NCBI GenBank assembly: GCA_963736235.1
Contig: CAVTOR010000018.1
Span: 1 to 64,000, forward strand
DNA length: 64,000 nucleotides
Source of the DNA: CAVORB01 sp963736235
Lineage (GTDB): Bacteria > Pseudomonadota > Gammaproteobacteria > Chromatiales > Chromatiaceae
Reading direction: 5' to 3'
Part shown: in pieces, positions 52,129-61,370 of the stretch
How positions within the stretch are numbered: the first letter of the stretch is position 1
How the letters are laid out: each line of letters starts with the position of its first letter
Translations under genes and position numbers: made by a program
The notes under the pieces: model-generated
Seen by the model: only the letters and a program-made list of their open reading frames with translations
Database searches by the model: none
Told to the model about the DNA's origin: nothing

Positions 52129-52671
52129 TCAAAGCGCCGCGCCGCCGGGGAAGATCAAGGCATCCGTGGCGAAACCGACGGTCCGGGCTCTGGCCAGCAG
52201 GTCCTCCAGCACGTCTTGGGGCAACTCCCGCTCGCGGGCCAAAATCCAGAGGTAGTCGTGGTCATAGCCTGCCACCAGCGCCCAGCGATAGTCCGGGTCC
52301 AGCGCGAAGACGTGGTAGCCGCCGAAAAAGGGCCCGAAGAAGCTCACCTTGAGGCTGCCTACGTCCGGGTCACCGAGGAAATAGGCGCGGCCCCGCGCCT
52401 CCTTCCATTGGCCCTTCGCCGCATCATGGCCGCGGTTGAGCACGTCCACCCCGCCGTCCGGCCTCCGACTGTAGGTGGCGCTCACATTGGTGAGGCCGCG
52501 CTCGAAGGAATGGTCGAGCCGTGCAATCTCGTGCCAGGTGCCCAGGTAGCGGTCCAGCTCAAAGCCAGTGACCGGCTGAACCCCTTCGGGGCTGCCGGTG
52601 CAGCCGGCGAGCAGCAGGGCGAGCAGGCACAGAGCGAAGAGCTTGCGGCCGAGTGCATATCGAATCTGCAT
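52129..52671 (-). CDS. blc: Outer-membrane lipocalin (Blc)
   Basis: About 180 residues from ATG 52671. A lipoprotein signal (LCLLALLLAGCTGSPEGV, lipobox LAGC). Lipocalin motifs: FELDRYLGTWHEIARLDHSF (G-T-W-H/Y-E-I-A), SATYSRRPDGGVDVLNRGHD, FFGPFFGGYHVFALDPDYRW, GYDHDYLWILARERELPQDV. Bacterial lipocalins bind lysophospholipids or fatty acids at the outer membrane. A broken second lipocalin tail exists at 13500. Confidence 0.85.
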   Translation of the reverse strand: MQIRYALGRKLFALCLLALLLAGCTGSPEGVQPVTGFELDRYLGTWHEIARLDHSFERGLTNVSATYSRRPDGGVDVLNRGHDAAKGQWKEARGRAYFLGDPDVGSLKVSFFGPFFGGYHVFALDPDYRWALVAGYDHDYLWILARERELPQDVLEDLLARARTVGFATDALIFPGGAAL

Positions 52672-52906
52672 GGAGAAACTCACCCTCGATTCTGTCGTGC
52701 CAGTATAACCCCCAGCACCAACGACACTGCCCGCTGATTAGGTCTTCCACGGCATCCACTGGACCCGCCAGTACGAGGGACGGACCCTGTACGGCAAAAT
52801 CGACTTCGTGGTTTAAACAATTCGGCCGCGTGCTCGGGCGCAAGGATGGTGACTGAAACACAAGTCGCAGAGAACGCGCCTTTCACGGCGCATTCGGATA
52901 TCCGGC

Positions 52907-53368
52907 CTAGACCCTCTGACCCGCTGCACCCAACAGCGCGGCGATCAGCCCGAGCACCAAGTTGACCAGGATGATGGTCCGTATGGAACCGAGCTTGACG
53001 GCGGCGGCGTTCCAGTCAGCGGCGAGCACCTCCGCCTTCAGGCGCTGGAAAGGGACGAACCAGATGTATACGAAGAGCGCCGTCATGACCGATGCGATGC
53101 CCATCATCGCGTGCACGAAGGCCGCGGCATTGCCGCCGTAGATTGCTAGAAGTATCCACAAACCACTTCCCCACAGCAGCGCAAGGGCGACCCACACCCA
53201 GCGGAAGAAGCGGCCGAGTACCTGCGCCATCAGTGGTAAGCGTTGCTGGGGTTCAAGCAGTGCGTTGACCGCCGGTCGAAGCACCATGTGGGCGAAAAAC
53301 ATGCCCCCGACCCAGACGATCGTGCCCAGCTGATGCATGGCGATCGCGATGGCCCATTGGTATTTCAT
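52907..53368 (-). CDS. CopD-like four-helix membrane protein
   Basis: 153 residues from ATG 53368, with four helices: AIAIAMHQLGTIVWVGGMFF (containing His, Gly), RFFRWVWVALALLWGSGLWI, GIASVMTALFVYIWFVPFQR, IRTIILVNLVLGLIAALLGA. The early H-x-x-x-x-x-W-V-G-x-x-F pattern is typical of the CopD/DUF2269-like family, integral membrane proteins of copper or redox context. It converges on no partner. Function unknown. Confidence 0.65.
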   Translation of the reverse strand: MKYQWAIAIAMHQLGTIVWVGGMFFAHMVLRPAVNALLEPQQRLPLMAQVLGRFFRWVWVALALLWGSGLWILLAIYGGNAAAFVHAMMGIASVMTALFVYIWFVPFQRLKAEVLAADWNAAAVKLGSIRTIILVNLVLGLIAALLGAAGQRV

Positions 53369-53402
53369 ACGCTTGCCCCTTCTCCTTCTCCGCAACCAGC
53401 AA

Positions 53403-54110
53403 TCATTTGTCTCTGGAACCTCGGTCTCCCGCTGCTTGGCAATCCATCAGTACCCTGGCCTTCGCCGCCGTTGCTACCCGCGCCACGGGCAAGCTGGCAC
53501 CACGGCGCCAGGCGGCAAGGGCCTCCCGCTTGCCCGCTCCCGTGACCAGTATCAGCATCAGCCGGCAGGCGGCGAGTGCCTTCAGCGAAAGGGACACGCG
53601 CTCCGAAGGCGGTTTCGGGGCGCCATGGACCGCCTGGACCAGCGCATCCACGGCGATGGGATGACCCGGGAACAGGCTCGCCGTGTGACCGTCCTCGCCC
53701 ATGCCGAGCAGCACCAGATCGAACGGGAGCGCCGCGGCGACTGTCCTGCCGTACACCCTAGCAGCGGGCTCCGCGCCCAACTCGGCCGGAATTTCGAAAA
53801 CCTGCGTCGAGGGAATGGGCACGCGATCGAGGAACGCGTCCCGCGCCGCCAGGCTGTTTCGAGCCGGATCGTTCGGCGGCAGACAACGCTCGTCACCGAA
53901 ATAGATCTCCCAGGCGTCCCAATCAGCCTCGCTCTCTGCGAGCATCCGGTAAGCCGCCATGGGGGTAGTTCCTCCGGCCAGTACCAGCCGAAAACGACGG
54001 CCCGCCGCAACCGCCTCTGCCGCGCTCGCAAGGATCACGCGCGCGGCCTCCAGGGCCACCTGCGGCGCATCGTCGAGCAACTCGAACTGGACAGAAACCC
54101 TCCGCTGCAT
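53403..54110 (-). CDS. pgl: 6-phosphogluconolactonase
   Basis: 235 residues with the standard motifs FRLVLAGGTTPMAAYRMLAE (G-G-T/S-T-P), YFGDERCLPPNDPARNSLAA and FDLVLLGMGEDGHTASLFPG (G-x-G-x-D-G-H-x-A-S-L-F-P). It hydrolyses 6-phosphogluconolactone in the oxidative pentose phosphate path; cytoplasmic. ATG 54110. It is not next to zwf or edd here. Confidence 0.95.
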   Translation of the reverse strand: MQRRVSVQFELLDDAPQVALEAARVILASAAEAVAAGRRFRLVLAGGTTPMAAYRMLAESEADWDAWEIYFGDERCLPPNDPARNSLAARDAFLDRVPIPSTQVFEIPAELGAEPAARVYGRTVAAALPFDLVLLGMGEDGHTASLFPGHPIAVDALVQAVHGAPKPPSERVSLSLKALAACRLMLILVTGAGKREALAAWRRGASLPVARVATAAKARVLMDCQAAGDRGSRDK

Positions 54111-54257
54111 GGAACTTTATGCGCTGGTTCTCTAAAATCGGAAAAAAAATGGACTGGCGTAAGGAAACGATATAAAAAAACCAGGCGGCATAGTCAGCGA
54201 AGACGCCCTATAGGACGCCAAACCCGCCGTTTCCAATCAGCGAGGGAAACTCTGCGA

Positions 54258-55337
54258 ATGAATCCAATGAACATCCTATTGGTGGACGATTCCAAATCGG
54301 CCCGTTACGCACTGCGTCTCCAACTCCAACGCCACGGGGCCGTGGTCGATACCGCCGATTCCGCCGAGGCGGCGTTGGAGCGAATCAAGGATACCCCCCC
54401 CGACGCCGTGTTCATGGACCACACCATGCCAGGCATGAACGGTTTCGAGGCGTTGGAGATCCTAAAGTCCACGCCTATGACCGCGCACATTCCGGTTGTG
54501 ATGTGTACCTCCAACGAGGACCCGGAGTTCATGGCACAGGCGCGACACAAGGGCGCGATGGACATTCTAGCCAAGTCCTCCGCACAGGATAAGCTCCCTC
54601 CTCTTTTGGAGCGCCTCGAGGCGTCCCTGACAACGCCCAGTCCCATCCCAGAGGCAGCCGCGAGTCCTCAGCCGCAACCCGCAACACCTTCAACCGACGC
54701 GATTCGGGAAATCGCCGGCCAGGAAGCGGAGAAGATACTGCAGGAGCGACTGGACAAAGGCGTGCGTGCCGTCTTAGACCCGATGATGGCAGAGATGGAG
54801 CAGCGCCTTGGTGCCACGCTCGCCGTCCAGATAGAGGAAAGGCTCTCTGGGCGCTTCCGGGACGAAGCCCAGCGACTGCAGCAAGATCTGCTCGCATCTC
54901 AGGGTGAGCAGGCACAGCTGACCGCCGATCGACTGATCGGCGAACACCTGCCGCAGATGCTGCAGGAGCAACTATCCACGGCAAGAACGGAGATCGAGCA
55001 GGCGGTGTATGCCCGGATCGACCAGGAGTTGAACAAGTCGACCCAGTCACTGCGAGGCCTGATCGATACCTCTGTGGATCGGCTTGCGGACAACCCAGCC
55101 TTGCTCACCCGCATGCTGGAAGCCACCACAGCGGCCGCTATCAGCAGCGCGGAAGAAGTCGTCGGCCGCGAGGCCCGCAAGATCGCCGAGACTGCCGCAA
55201 CCGAGCGCGCCGGCCAGGTGGCGGAAAGCCTGATCAGCACCGCCCGCGGGAGCCTGGGCAGCATGTATCTGCTGGCCGCCGGGGCGGCCGCCGTCGGCAT
55301 CGCCGCCGCCACCCTCGTGTACTTCCTGCTGCAATGA
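54258..55337 (+). CDS. Receiver-domain protein with long coiled coil and C-terminal membrane helix
   Basis: 359 residues. Receiver: MNILLVDDSKSARYALRLQL (acidic pair), DAVFMDHTMPGMNGFEALEI (phosphoacceptor Asp), VVMCTSNEDPEFMAQARHKG (Thr/Ser), MDILAKSSA (Lys). A Pro-rich linker of about 25 residues follows, then about 190 residues of Glu/Gln/Ala-rich coiled coil, and a single C-terminal helix MYLLAAGAAAVGIAAATLVY. There is no DNA-binding output domain. The same architecture (receiver plus coiled coil) is seen in some uncharacterised regulators of Chromatiales. ATG 54258. Confidence 0.8.
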   Translation: MNPMNILLVDDSKSARYALRLQLQRHGAVVDTADSAEAALERIKDTPPDAVFMDHTMPGMNGFEALEILKSTPMTAHIPVVMCTSNEDPEFMAQARHKGAMDILAKSSAQDKLPPLLERLEASLTTPSPIPEAAASPQPQPATPSTDAIREIAGQEAEKILQERLDKGVRAVLDPMMAEMEQRLGATLAVQIEERLSGRFRDEAQRLQQDLLASQGEQAQLTADRLIGEHLPQMLQEQLSTARTEIEQAVYARIDQELNKSTQSLRGLIDTSVDRLADNPALLTRMLEATTAAAISSAEEVVGREARKIAETAATERAGQVAESLISTARGSLGSMYLLAAGAAAVGIAAATLVYFLLQ

Positions 55338-55451
55338 GCTTGCCGGGGGACCTCTGTGTCCCCTGGTATATCGAGCTTGACGCCCCTCTCCTGACGGAAG
55401 ACACTTCCGGCCGAGACCATCGAGCACCGAGACCAACAGGAGGACAGCCTC

Positions 55452-55811
55452 ATGGCGGATAGCATGAGCGAGATCATGAACCCGAGCGCCATCAGCAAAG
55501 ACAAGGATTTCCCCGATGCGCCGGAGGGCTGGAGCCGAGCCAGCGCGGAATCTGCGGCAAAGGCCGACGGGATCGACCTCACCCCGGACCATTGGGAGAC
55601 GATCAAGGCCCTCCAGAGCTATTTCGCGAACCACGAGAAGCCAAACGTCAGAGAGCTCCATGATGCCCTCGAGGAGCGGTTTCATGCCAAGGGCGGCCTC
55701 AAGTACCTCTACGAGCGATTCCCCGGCGGGCCGGTCGCCCAGGGATGCCGCTTCGCCGGTTTGCAGCCCCCCGCCGGCGCGGCCGACAAGTCCTTCGGCA
55801 GCGTTCAGTAG
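55452..55811 (+). CDS. TusE/DsrC-family protein without the C-terminal cysteine
   Basis: 119 residues, start ATG 55452 with AGGAGGA upstream. WSRASAESAAKADGIDLTPD, HWETIKALQSYFANHEKPNV and GGLKYLYERFPGGPVAQGCR match the DsrC/TusE fold and its signature (K-Y-L-Y-x-L/R-F-P-G-G-P). Of the two conserved cysteines only the inner one (QGCRFAGL) remains; the penultimate Cys is absent and the tail, PPAGAADKSFGSVQ, is different. Proteins of this kind have been called RspA-like. It is therefore not a normal sulfur carrier but possibly a regulator. Confidence 0.8.
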   Translation: MADSMSEIMNPSAISKDKDFPDAPEGWSRASAESAAKADGIDLTPDHWETIKALQSYFANHEKPNVRELHDALEERFHAKGGLKYLYERFPGGPVAQGCRFAGLQPPAGAADKSFGSVQ

Positions 55812-56212
55812 ACCTGCGGGGTGTCGGCCCCGCGAGTAGGCCATCGCCAACCTTAGGCCGGGCTTCCGGCCTAAGGTCTCCAGCCGCCAAGGTGCACTCG
55901 GCGCAGAATCAGCCTGAGTTCGATTGGCGACGAGCATTACCACGCTTCATCTCGACGCTCAGCCGTCAACGGCATGCGGCAACCATGTTCGGCATCTTCG
56001 TTAGGCCCACTTCGTGAATTTTTTTTGAACAATTTGGCCAATCCCATTGAGATTTCTCAACAAACATCCGGAGCAGCACTTGCCCTTCTGACACCCGCGG
56101 TCTATCCTAAGTCCCGTGTGGTTTCGCCTCGGTAATCTGCGACCCCATTTCGAGTGCCGGACAGATCCCCGCGACGAACGAGTTTGACATCGGATAGGGT
56201 TGCGCATCGACC
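55812..56212. other. 401-base intergenic stretch containing a strong hairpin
   Basis: Between the DsrC-like gene and the serine hydrolase gene. It has the hairpin listed at 55851 and an A/T run AATTTTTTTTG near 56017. No coding frame is supported. Confidence 0.4.
55851..55876. terminator. Perfect 11-bp hairpin, probable terminator
   Basis: CCTTAGGCCGG (55851-55861) pairs with CCGGCCTAAGG (55866-55876), loop GCTT, 40 bases after the DsrC-like stop. No T-tract follows immediately (TCTCC), so efficiency is uncertain. Confidence 0.6.
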
Positions 56213-57166
56213 ATGACCGCGAATCACGATTTCATGGACGCTACGCTCTCCGGGAACGCCCCGTTCCACCCTACGCGACGGGAGTTCCTCGCGGCCTTGG
56301 CGTCCTGTTCCGCCAGCATGATGCTGGGCGTCCCGTCCGTCACCGAGGCGAAGACTGGCCAACCGGCGCTTCAGCGTCAGGTTTCCGATCTCGTTACGCG
56401 CCTGCGCAGGCAAGGCGTCGTCCGCTCCAACGAGCAGACTTCCTGGTCGGTGTATGATTTCGCCACCAAGACCAAGCTCGTGGCGATCAACGAGGACGAC
56501 CCCCGCCAAGCGGCAAGCATGATCAAGCCATTCGTCGCTCAGGCCTTTTTCTTCAAGCTTGAGGATTCTCCCGGCAAGCTGCGTTACAACAGCGAGGTGC
56601 GCAAGACGATGGAGCGCATGATCCGAAAAAGCAGCAACACGGCCACCAACCGCATCATGTCCATCGTCAGCCGCCACGAGGGTAACCGCGGACCGCGAGA
56701 CGTCGAGCGGGTCCTGAAGAGCAACGCACCGGGGATCTTCCGCGAGACGCGCATCGTGGAGACCATCCCCGCGAACGGTCGTACCTATCGCAACCTCGCT
56801 TCCGCGCACGACTACAGCCGCTTCCTCTACGCTCTGTGGAACAACCGATTGCCCTACGCCGACGAGCTGCGTGAGCTCATGGCGCTACCCAACCGCGATC
56901 GCATCTCCGACGGGGTGAGCTCCATACCGAACCACGTCAAGGTCTACGACAAGACCGGATCCACCGCCTGTCTGTGCGGCAACATGGGCATCGTGGAGGC
57001 GCGTGGACGCAACGGCAGAACCTACCCTTATACCTTCGTCGGAATCATCGAGCGGCCGTCACGGGCAAAGAATTACGGCACTTGGATCACCCGCCGCAGC
57101 AACGCCATCCGAGAGGTCTCCAACCTCGTCTACCTGCACATGAAGGCGCGCCACGGACTGGTCTGA
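56213..57166 (+). CDS. Tat-exported serine hydrolase (beta-lactamase/PBP-like)
   Basis: 317 residues. Tat-like signal TRREFLAALASCSASMMLGV (residues about 23-42). Serine-hydrolase motifs: SMIK in RQAASMIKPFVAQAFFFKLE (Ser-x-x-Lys), SSN in IRKSSNTATNRIMSIVSRHE (S-x-N), and KTG in VYDKTGSTACLCGNMGIVEA. The fold is that of class A beta-lactamase-like (beta-lactamase 2) proteins, but the omega-loop Glu cannot be located, so it may be a DD-peptidase or hydrolase of unknown substrate. Export folded through Tat suggests a cofactor-free periplasmic enzyme. ATG 56213. Confidence 0.8.
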   Translation: MTANHDFMDATLSGNAPFHPTRREFLAALASCSASMMLGVPSVTEAKTGQPALQRQVSDLVTRLRRQGVVRSNEQTSWSVYDFATKTKLVAINEDDPRQAASMIKPFVAQAFFFKLEDSPGKLRYNSEVRKTMERMIRKSSNTATNRIMSIVSRHEGNRGPRDVERVLKSNAPGIFRETRIVETIPANGRTYRNLASAHDYSRFLYALWNNRLPYADELRELMALPNRDRISDGVSSIPNHVKVYDKTGSTACLCGNMGIVEARGRNGRTYPYTFVGIIERPSRAKNYGTWITRRSNAIREVSNLVYLHMKARHGLV

Positions 57167-57241
57167 GCGACAGCCCGCAGTAACTCTTGCTTGTTGCGCT
57201 TCGCTTTAGCGGGGACCCGTGCAACGACCGCCCGGACCCCG

Positions 57242-60200
57242 TCAACCGACCCAGACCCGCGCGTTCCTGAACAACCGCATCCAGGGGCCGTCCTCGTTCC
57301 AGGTGTCGGGTCTCCACGAGTACTGCAACGCCCGAAACACCCTCTCCGGGTGGGGCATCATCGCCGTAACCCGGCCGTCTTCGGTAGTCAGGCCCGTGAT
57401 GCCCAGCGGGGAACCATTGGGGTTGGCAGGATAGCGCGCTGCGGTCTCACCCGTGTTCTCCAAGTAGCGCAATGCGACGAAGCGCCCTGCCAGGTTCAGG
57501 TGATCTGCATCGCGGAACTCGGCGCGCCCCTCGCCGTGCGCAACGACGATCGGCAGCTGGGACTCAGCCATCCCATTCAACAGAACCGAGGGCGAGCTCG
57601 GCACCTCGACCATCACCATCCGCGCCTCGAATTGCTCGGAACGGTTACGCACGAAGTGCGGCCAGTGCCCCGCGCCGGGGATCAGCTCGCGCAGGTTCGA
57701 AAGCATCTGGCAACCGTTGCAGACACCGAGCGCAAATGTCTCGGGGCGCTCGAAAAAGGCCTGGAACTGGTCGCGCGCGCGCGCGTTGAAGAGAATCGAC
57801 TTGGCCCAGCCCTCTCCCGCGCCCAGGACGTCTCCGTAGGAAAAGCCACCGCACGCCGCGAGACCGCGGAAGTCCTCGAGCCCGAGCCGGCCAGAGACGA
57901 TGTCCGACATATGCACGTCCACGCACTCGAAACCCGCCTGATGGAAAGCGGCGGCCATCTCCAGCTGGCCGTTGACCCCCTGCTCCCGGAGCACGGCCAG
58001 CCTCGGGCGCGCGCCGCGTTGGATGAAGGGTGCCGCGAGATCCTGGTCCAGGTCGAATGTGGGCTTCACACTCAGCCCGGGATCATCGGCAGCATCGACG
58101 CGTGCGAACTCCTCGGCCGCGCAGTCCGGATTGTCCCGCAGAGACTGCATGGCATAGCTCGTCTCCGACCAGGCACGTTGAAATTCAGCGCGCTCGCGGG
58201 TCAGCACGTCGGCGCCACCGCGCAGAAAGCTGATCCGATCCGCCTCGGTCAGGCTGCCGATGACATGGCTGCAGCGCCCCAGTCCGTGGTCCCCTAGCAT
58301 TTTCAGCGCATCATCCGTATCCGTGTGCCGAACCTGGATCACGGCCCCCAACTCCTCGCTGAACAGGACGGCCGCATCCTCCCCGCCGAGGACATCCAAC
58401 TCCACCGTGAGGCCGCTGCGCCCGGCGAAGGCCATTTCGCAGAGGGTCACGAACAGCCCGCCGTCCGATCGGTCATGGTAGGCCACGATCAGGCCTTCCC
58501 GGTTGAGGTCCTGCACCGCGGCGAAGAAACGCCTGAGCAGCCCGGGATCGTCCAGATCCGGACCTTCATCGCCCACTTGGCCATAGACCTGGGCCAGGCA
58601 AGAGGCCCCCAGCCGGTTGCGCCCGCCGCCCAGATCGATCAGGAGCAGGTCGGTATCCCCCAGATCCGTGCGCAGCTGCGGCGTCAGCGTCCCGCGCGCG
58701 TCGCGCACCGGGGCGAACGCGGAAACGATCAGCGACAGGGGCGCGGCCATTTCGCGGCGCTCGCCCGCCTGGTCCCACACCGTCTTCATGCTCATGGAGT
58801 CCTTGCCAACGGGAACGGCGATTCCGAGCGCCGGGCACAGCTCCATGCCGATGGCACGAACCGTCGCGAACAGCCTGGCGTCCTCTCCCGGATGGCCCGC
58901 CGCCGCCATCCAGTTGGCGGAGAGCTTGATGTCCCGGATCTCGTCGATGACCGCGGCGGCGATGTTGGTGATGGCCTCCCCCACGGCCATGCGGCCCGAG
59001 GCAGGTGCGTCGATGACGGCGAGCGGCGTGCGCTCGCCGACGGCCATCGCCTCGCCCGTCGTTCCGGAGTAGTCGGTCAGGGTCACCGCAAGATCAGCAA
59101 CGGGTACCTGCCAAGGGCCTACCATCTGGTCCCTGGTCACCAGGCCGGTAATGCTGCGGTCACCGATCGTGATGAGGAACGTCTTATCGGCTACCGCCGG
59201 ATGGCGCAGCACCCGCATGGCGGCCTCCGCGAGATCGAGATCAGCCAGATCGAGGGGAGGTTTGTGGAAGGGGAGGCTGCGCACATCGCGCAGCATGCGC
59301 GGCGGCTTTCCGAACAACAGCGGCATCGGCATGTCGATCGGCATGTCGCCGAAGTGGGCGTCGCCAAGCAGCAGACGCTCGTCCTCCGTGGCCTCCCCCA
59401 ACACCGCGTAGGGACAGCGCTCGCGCTCGCAGATGGCCCTGAACTCTTGGAGCCGCTCCGCAAGCACCGCAAGCACATAACGCTCCTGGGACTCGTTACA
59501 CCAGATCTCCATCGGCGACATGCCGGGATCGTCGCTGGGAACGGCCCGCAGCTCGAAACGCCCACCGCGGCCGACATCGTGCACCAGTTCCGGCAGGGCA
59601 TTCGATAGCCCGCCCGCCCCGACATCGTGGATAAACGCCACCGGATTGTCTTCTCCGCGCGCCCAGCAACGATCGATCACCTCTTGGCAACGGCGCTGCA
59701 TCTCCGGGTTCGCCCGCTGGACGGAAGCGAAGTCCAAATCCTCAGCGGACGCGCCGGAGGCCATGCTGGAGGCCGCTCCACCGCCCAGACCGATCAGCAT
59801 CGCGGCACCCCCGAGCACGACGAGCGGGGTCCCGGCAGGGAACGGGCGCTTGGCGATATGCTCGGCCCGGATGTTCCCCAGCCCGCCAGCGAGCATGATG
59901 GGTTTATGGTAGCCACGAAGCTCCGTACCCTTCGGGCCAGGCACCTCCTGCTCGAAGCTCCGGAAGTAGCCGCAAAGATTCGGACGCCCGAACTCGTTGT
60001 TGAAGGCCGCCGCGCCGATGGGACCTTCCAGCATGATGTCGAGAGCGGAGACGATGCGCCCCGGCTTGCCGTAGTCACGTTCCCAGGGCCTCTCCCAACC
60101 CGGGATGCGCAGGTTGGACACCGAGAACCCGCACAGTCCCGCTTTCGGCTTTGCACCTCGGCCGGTGGCCCCCTCGTCCCGGATCTCCCCGCCGGAGCCG

Positions 60201-61132
60201 GTGGCCGCCCCGGGGTCGGGGGCAATCGCCGTCGGGTGGTTGTGGGTCTCCACCTTCATCAGCAGATGAATCTCCTCCTCGTGCTCGCCGTAGACGCCGT
60301 CCTCGGGGGCGGGGAGGAAGCGCCGGCCCTCCCAGCCGACGACGACCGCGGCATTGTCCTTGTACGCGGACAGCACCTTGGCGGCGGAACGCTCGGTGGT
60401 ATTGCGGATCATGCCGAACAGCGAGGCCGGCTGCGCCTCCCCGTCGATGATCCAGTCCGCGTTGAAGATCTTGTGCCGGCAATGCTCGGAGTTGGCCTGG
60501 GCGAACATCATCAGCTCGACATCCGTGGGGTTGCGCCCGAGGGCGCCAAAACTCTCCGACAGATAGTCGATCTCATCCTCCGACAAGGCGAGACCCAGCT
60601 CCCCGTTCGCTCTCTTCAGGGCCTCGCGTCCTCCGGCGAGGACATCCACCCGGGTCAGCGCCCGGGGCTCTTCGCGCCGGAACAGGCAATCCGCATCCTC
60701 AAGATCCAACAACGCGATCTCCGTCATTCGATCGTGCAAGGCATCCACGGCCTCGGGCCACACGGCGTCCAGCGGGTTGCCGGACTCATCCTGGAGATAG
60801 TAGGCGATTCCGCGCTCCAGACGGCTGATCTTGCCTAGGCCGCAACTCCGGGCGATATCCGTGGCCTTGGACGCCCAGGGCGAGATGGTCCCGGGGCGCG
60901 GGATCACCAGCACCAGTTGGCCCGATGGGGCCTGGTCCTGGAAACTGGGTCCGTAACGCAGTACGCGCTCGAGCACTCGGCGCTCGTCCGCGGACAGGAC
61001 CTGATGGGACTCGACGAAATGCACCAGCTCCGCGTAGACGCGCATCTCCCGCCCGGTGGCGGCGTTGAGGCGTTGCTCCAGCTTGCGCAGGCGAAACTCG
61101 GATAGGACGGGGGCGCCGCGAAGAACAAGCAT
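57242..61132 (-). CDS. purL: Phosphoribosylformylglycinamidine synthase (single chain)
   Basis: 1296 residues from ATG 61132 (a TTG further upstream is possible). Gammaproteobacterial large PurL: N-terminal PurS-like part, linker LSEDEIDYLSESFGALGRNP, FGAM synthase AIRS-like domains with FAQANSEHCRHKIFNADWII, METHNHPTAIAPDPGAATGS and SMKTVWDQAG, and a C-terminal glutamine amidotransferase with catalytic Cys in FALGVCNGCQMLSNLRELIP, His/Glu in MMPHPERVFRALQ. It converts FGAR to FGAM in purine synthesis. Confidence 0.97.
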   Translation of the reverse strand: MLVLRGAPVLSEFRLRKLEQRLNAATGREMRVYAELVHFVESHQVLSADERRVLERVLRYGPSFQDQAPSGQLVLVIPRPGTISPWASKATDIARSCGLGKISRLERGIAYYLQDESGNPLDAVWPEAVDALHDRMTEIALLDLEDADCLFRREEPRALTRVDVLAGGREALKRANGELGLALSEDEIDYLSESFGALGRNPTDVELMMFAQANSEHCRHKIFNADWIIDGEAQPASLFGMIRNTTERSAAKVLSAYKDNAAVVVGWEGRRFLPAPEDGVYGEHEEEIHLLMKVETHNHPTAIAPDPGAATGSGGEIRDEGATGRGAKPKAGLCGFSVSNLRIPGWERPWERDYGKPGRIVSALDIMLEGPIGAAAFNNEFGRPNLCGYFRSFEQEVPGPKGTELRGYHKPIMLAGGLGNIRAEHIAKRPFPAGTPLVVLGGAAMLIGLGGGAASSMASGASAEDLDFASVQRANPEMQRRCQEVIDRCWARGEDNPVAFIHDVGAGGLSNALPELVHDVGRGGRFELRAVPSDDPGMSPMEIWCNESQERYVLAVLAERLQEFRAICERERCPYAVLGEATEDERLLLGDAHFGDMPIDMPMPLLFGKPPRMLRDVRSLPFHKPPLDLADLDLAEAAMRVLRHPAVADKTFLITIGDRSITGLVTRDQMVGPWQVPVADLAVTLTDYSGTTGEAMAVGERTPLAVIDAPASGRMAVGEAITNIAAAVIDEIRDIKLSANWMAAAGHPGEDARLFATVRAIGMELCPALGIAVPVGKDSMSMKTVWDQAGERREMAAPLSLIVSAFAPVRDARGTLTPQLRTDLGDTDLLLIDLGGGRNRLGASCLAQVYGQVGDEGPDLDDPGLLRRFFAAVQDLNREGLIVAYHDRSDGGLFVTLCEMAFAGRSGLTVELDVLGGEDAAVLFSEELGAVIQVRHTDTDDALKMLGDHGLGRCSHVIGSLTEADRISFLRGGADVLTRERAEFQRAWSETSYAMQSLRDNPDCAAEEFARVDAADDPGLSVKPTFDLDQDLAAPFIQRGARPRLAVLREQGVNGQLEMAAAFHQAGFECVDVHMSDIVSGRLGLEDFRGLAACGGFSYGDVLGAGEGWAKSILFNARARDQFQAFFERPETFALGVCNGCQMLSNLRELIPGAGHWPHFVRNRSEQFEARMVMVEVPSSPSVLLNGMAESQLPIVVAHGEGRAEFRDADHLNLAGRFVALRYLENTGETAARYPANPNGSPLGITGLTTEDGRVTAMMPHPERVFRALQYSWRPDTWNEDGPWMRLFRNARVWVG

Positions 61133-61370
61133 CTGAGGTGGGCTCCCAAGGCGTGAAAAACGACATCGGCCATGATACCCGAAGCGCAAGAAGCGGACGA
61201 ACAGGGGCCGGCACGACGATCACGCAGGGCGACCTGCAATCCTCGTCTTCAGCGGCGGGGCGGCGCTTCTCGCGGCTGTCGTCCGTTTACAACGGGGCCG
61301 TAAACCTCTAAATTCCGGGTTTAACCAGCGAGGCTGCTCTCGCAGTCGAGCACCAATCCGATCGCCCCAC

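Noticed and set aside
57242..61132. Long open frames on the plus strand opposite purL
   Set aside because: They are antisense to a well-conserved housekeeping gene, and their sequence has no domain or ribosome site.
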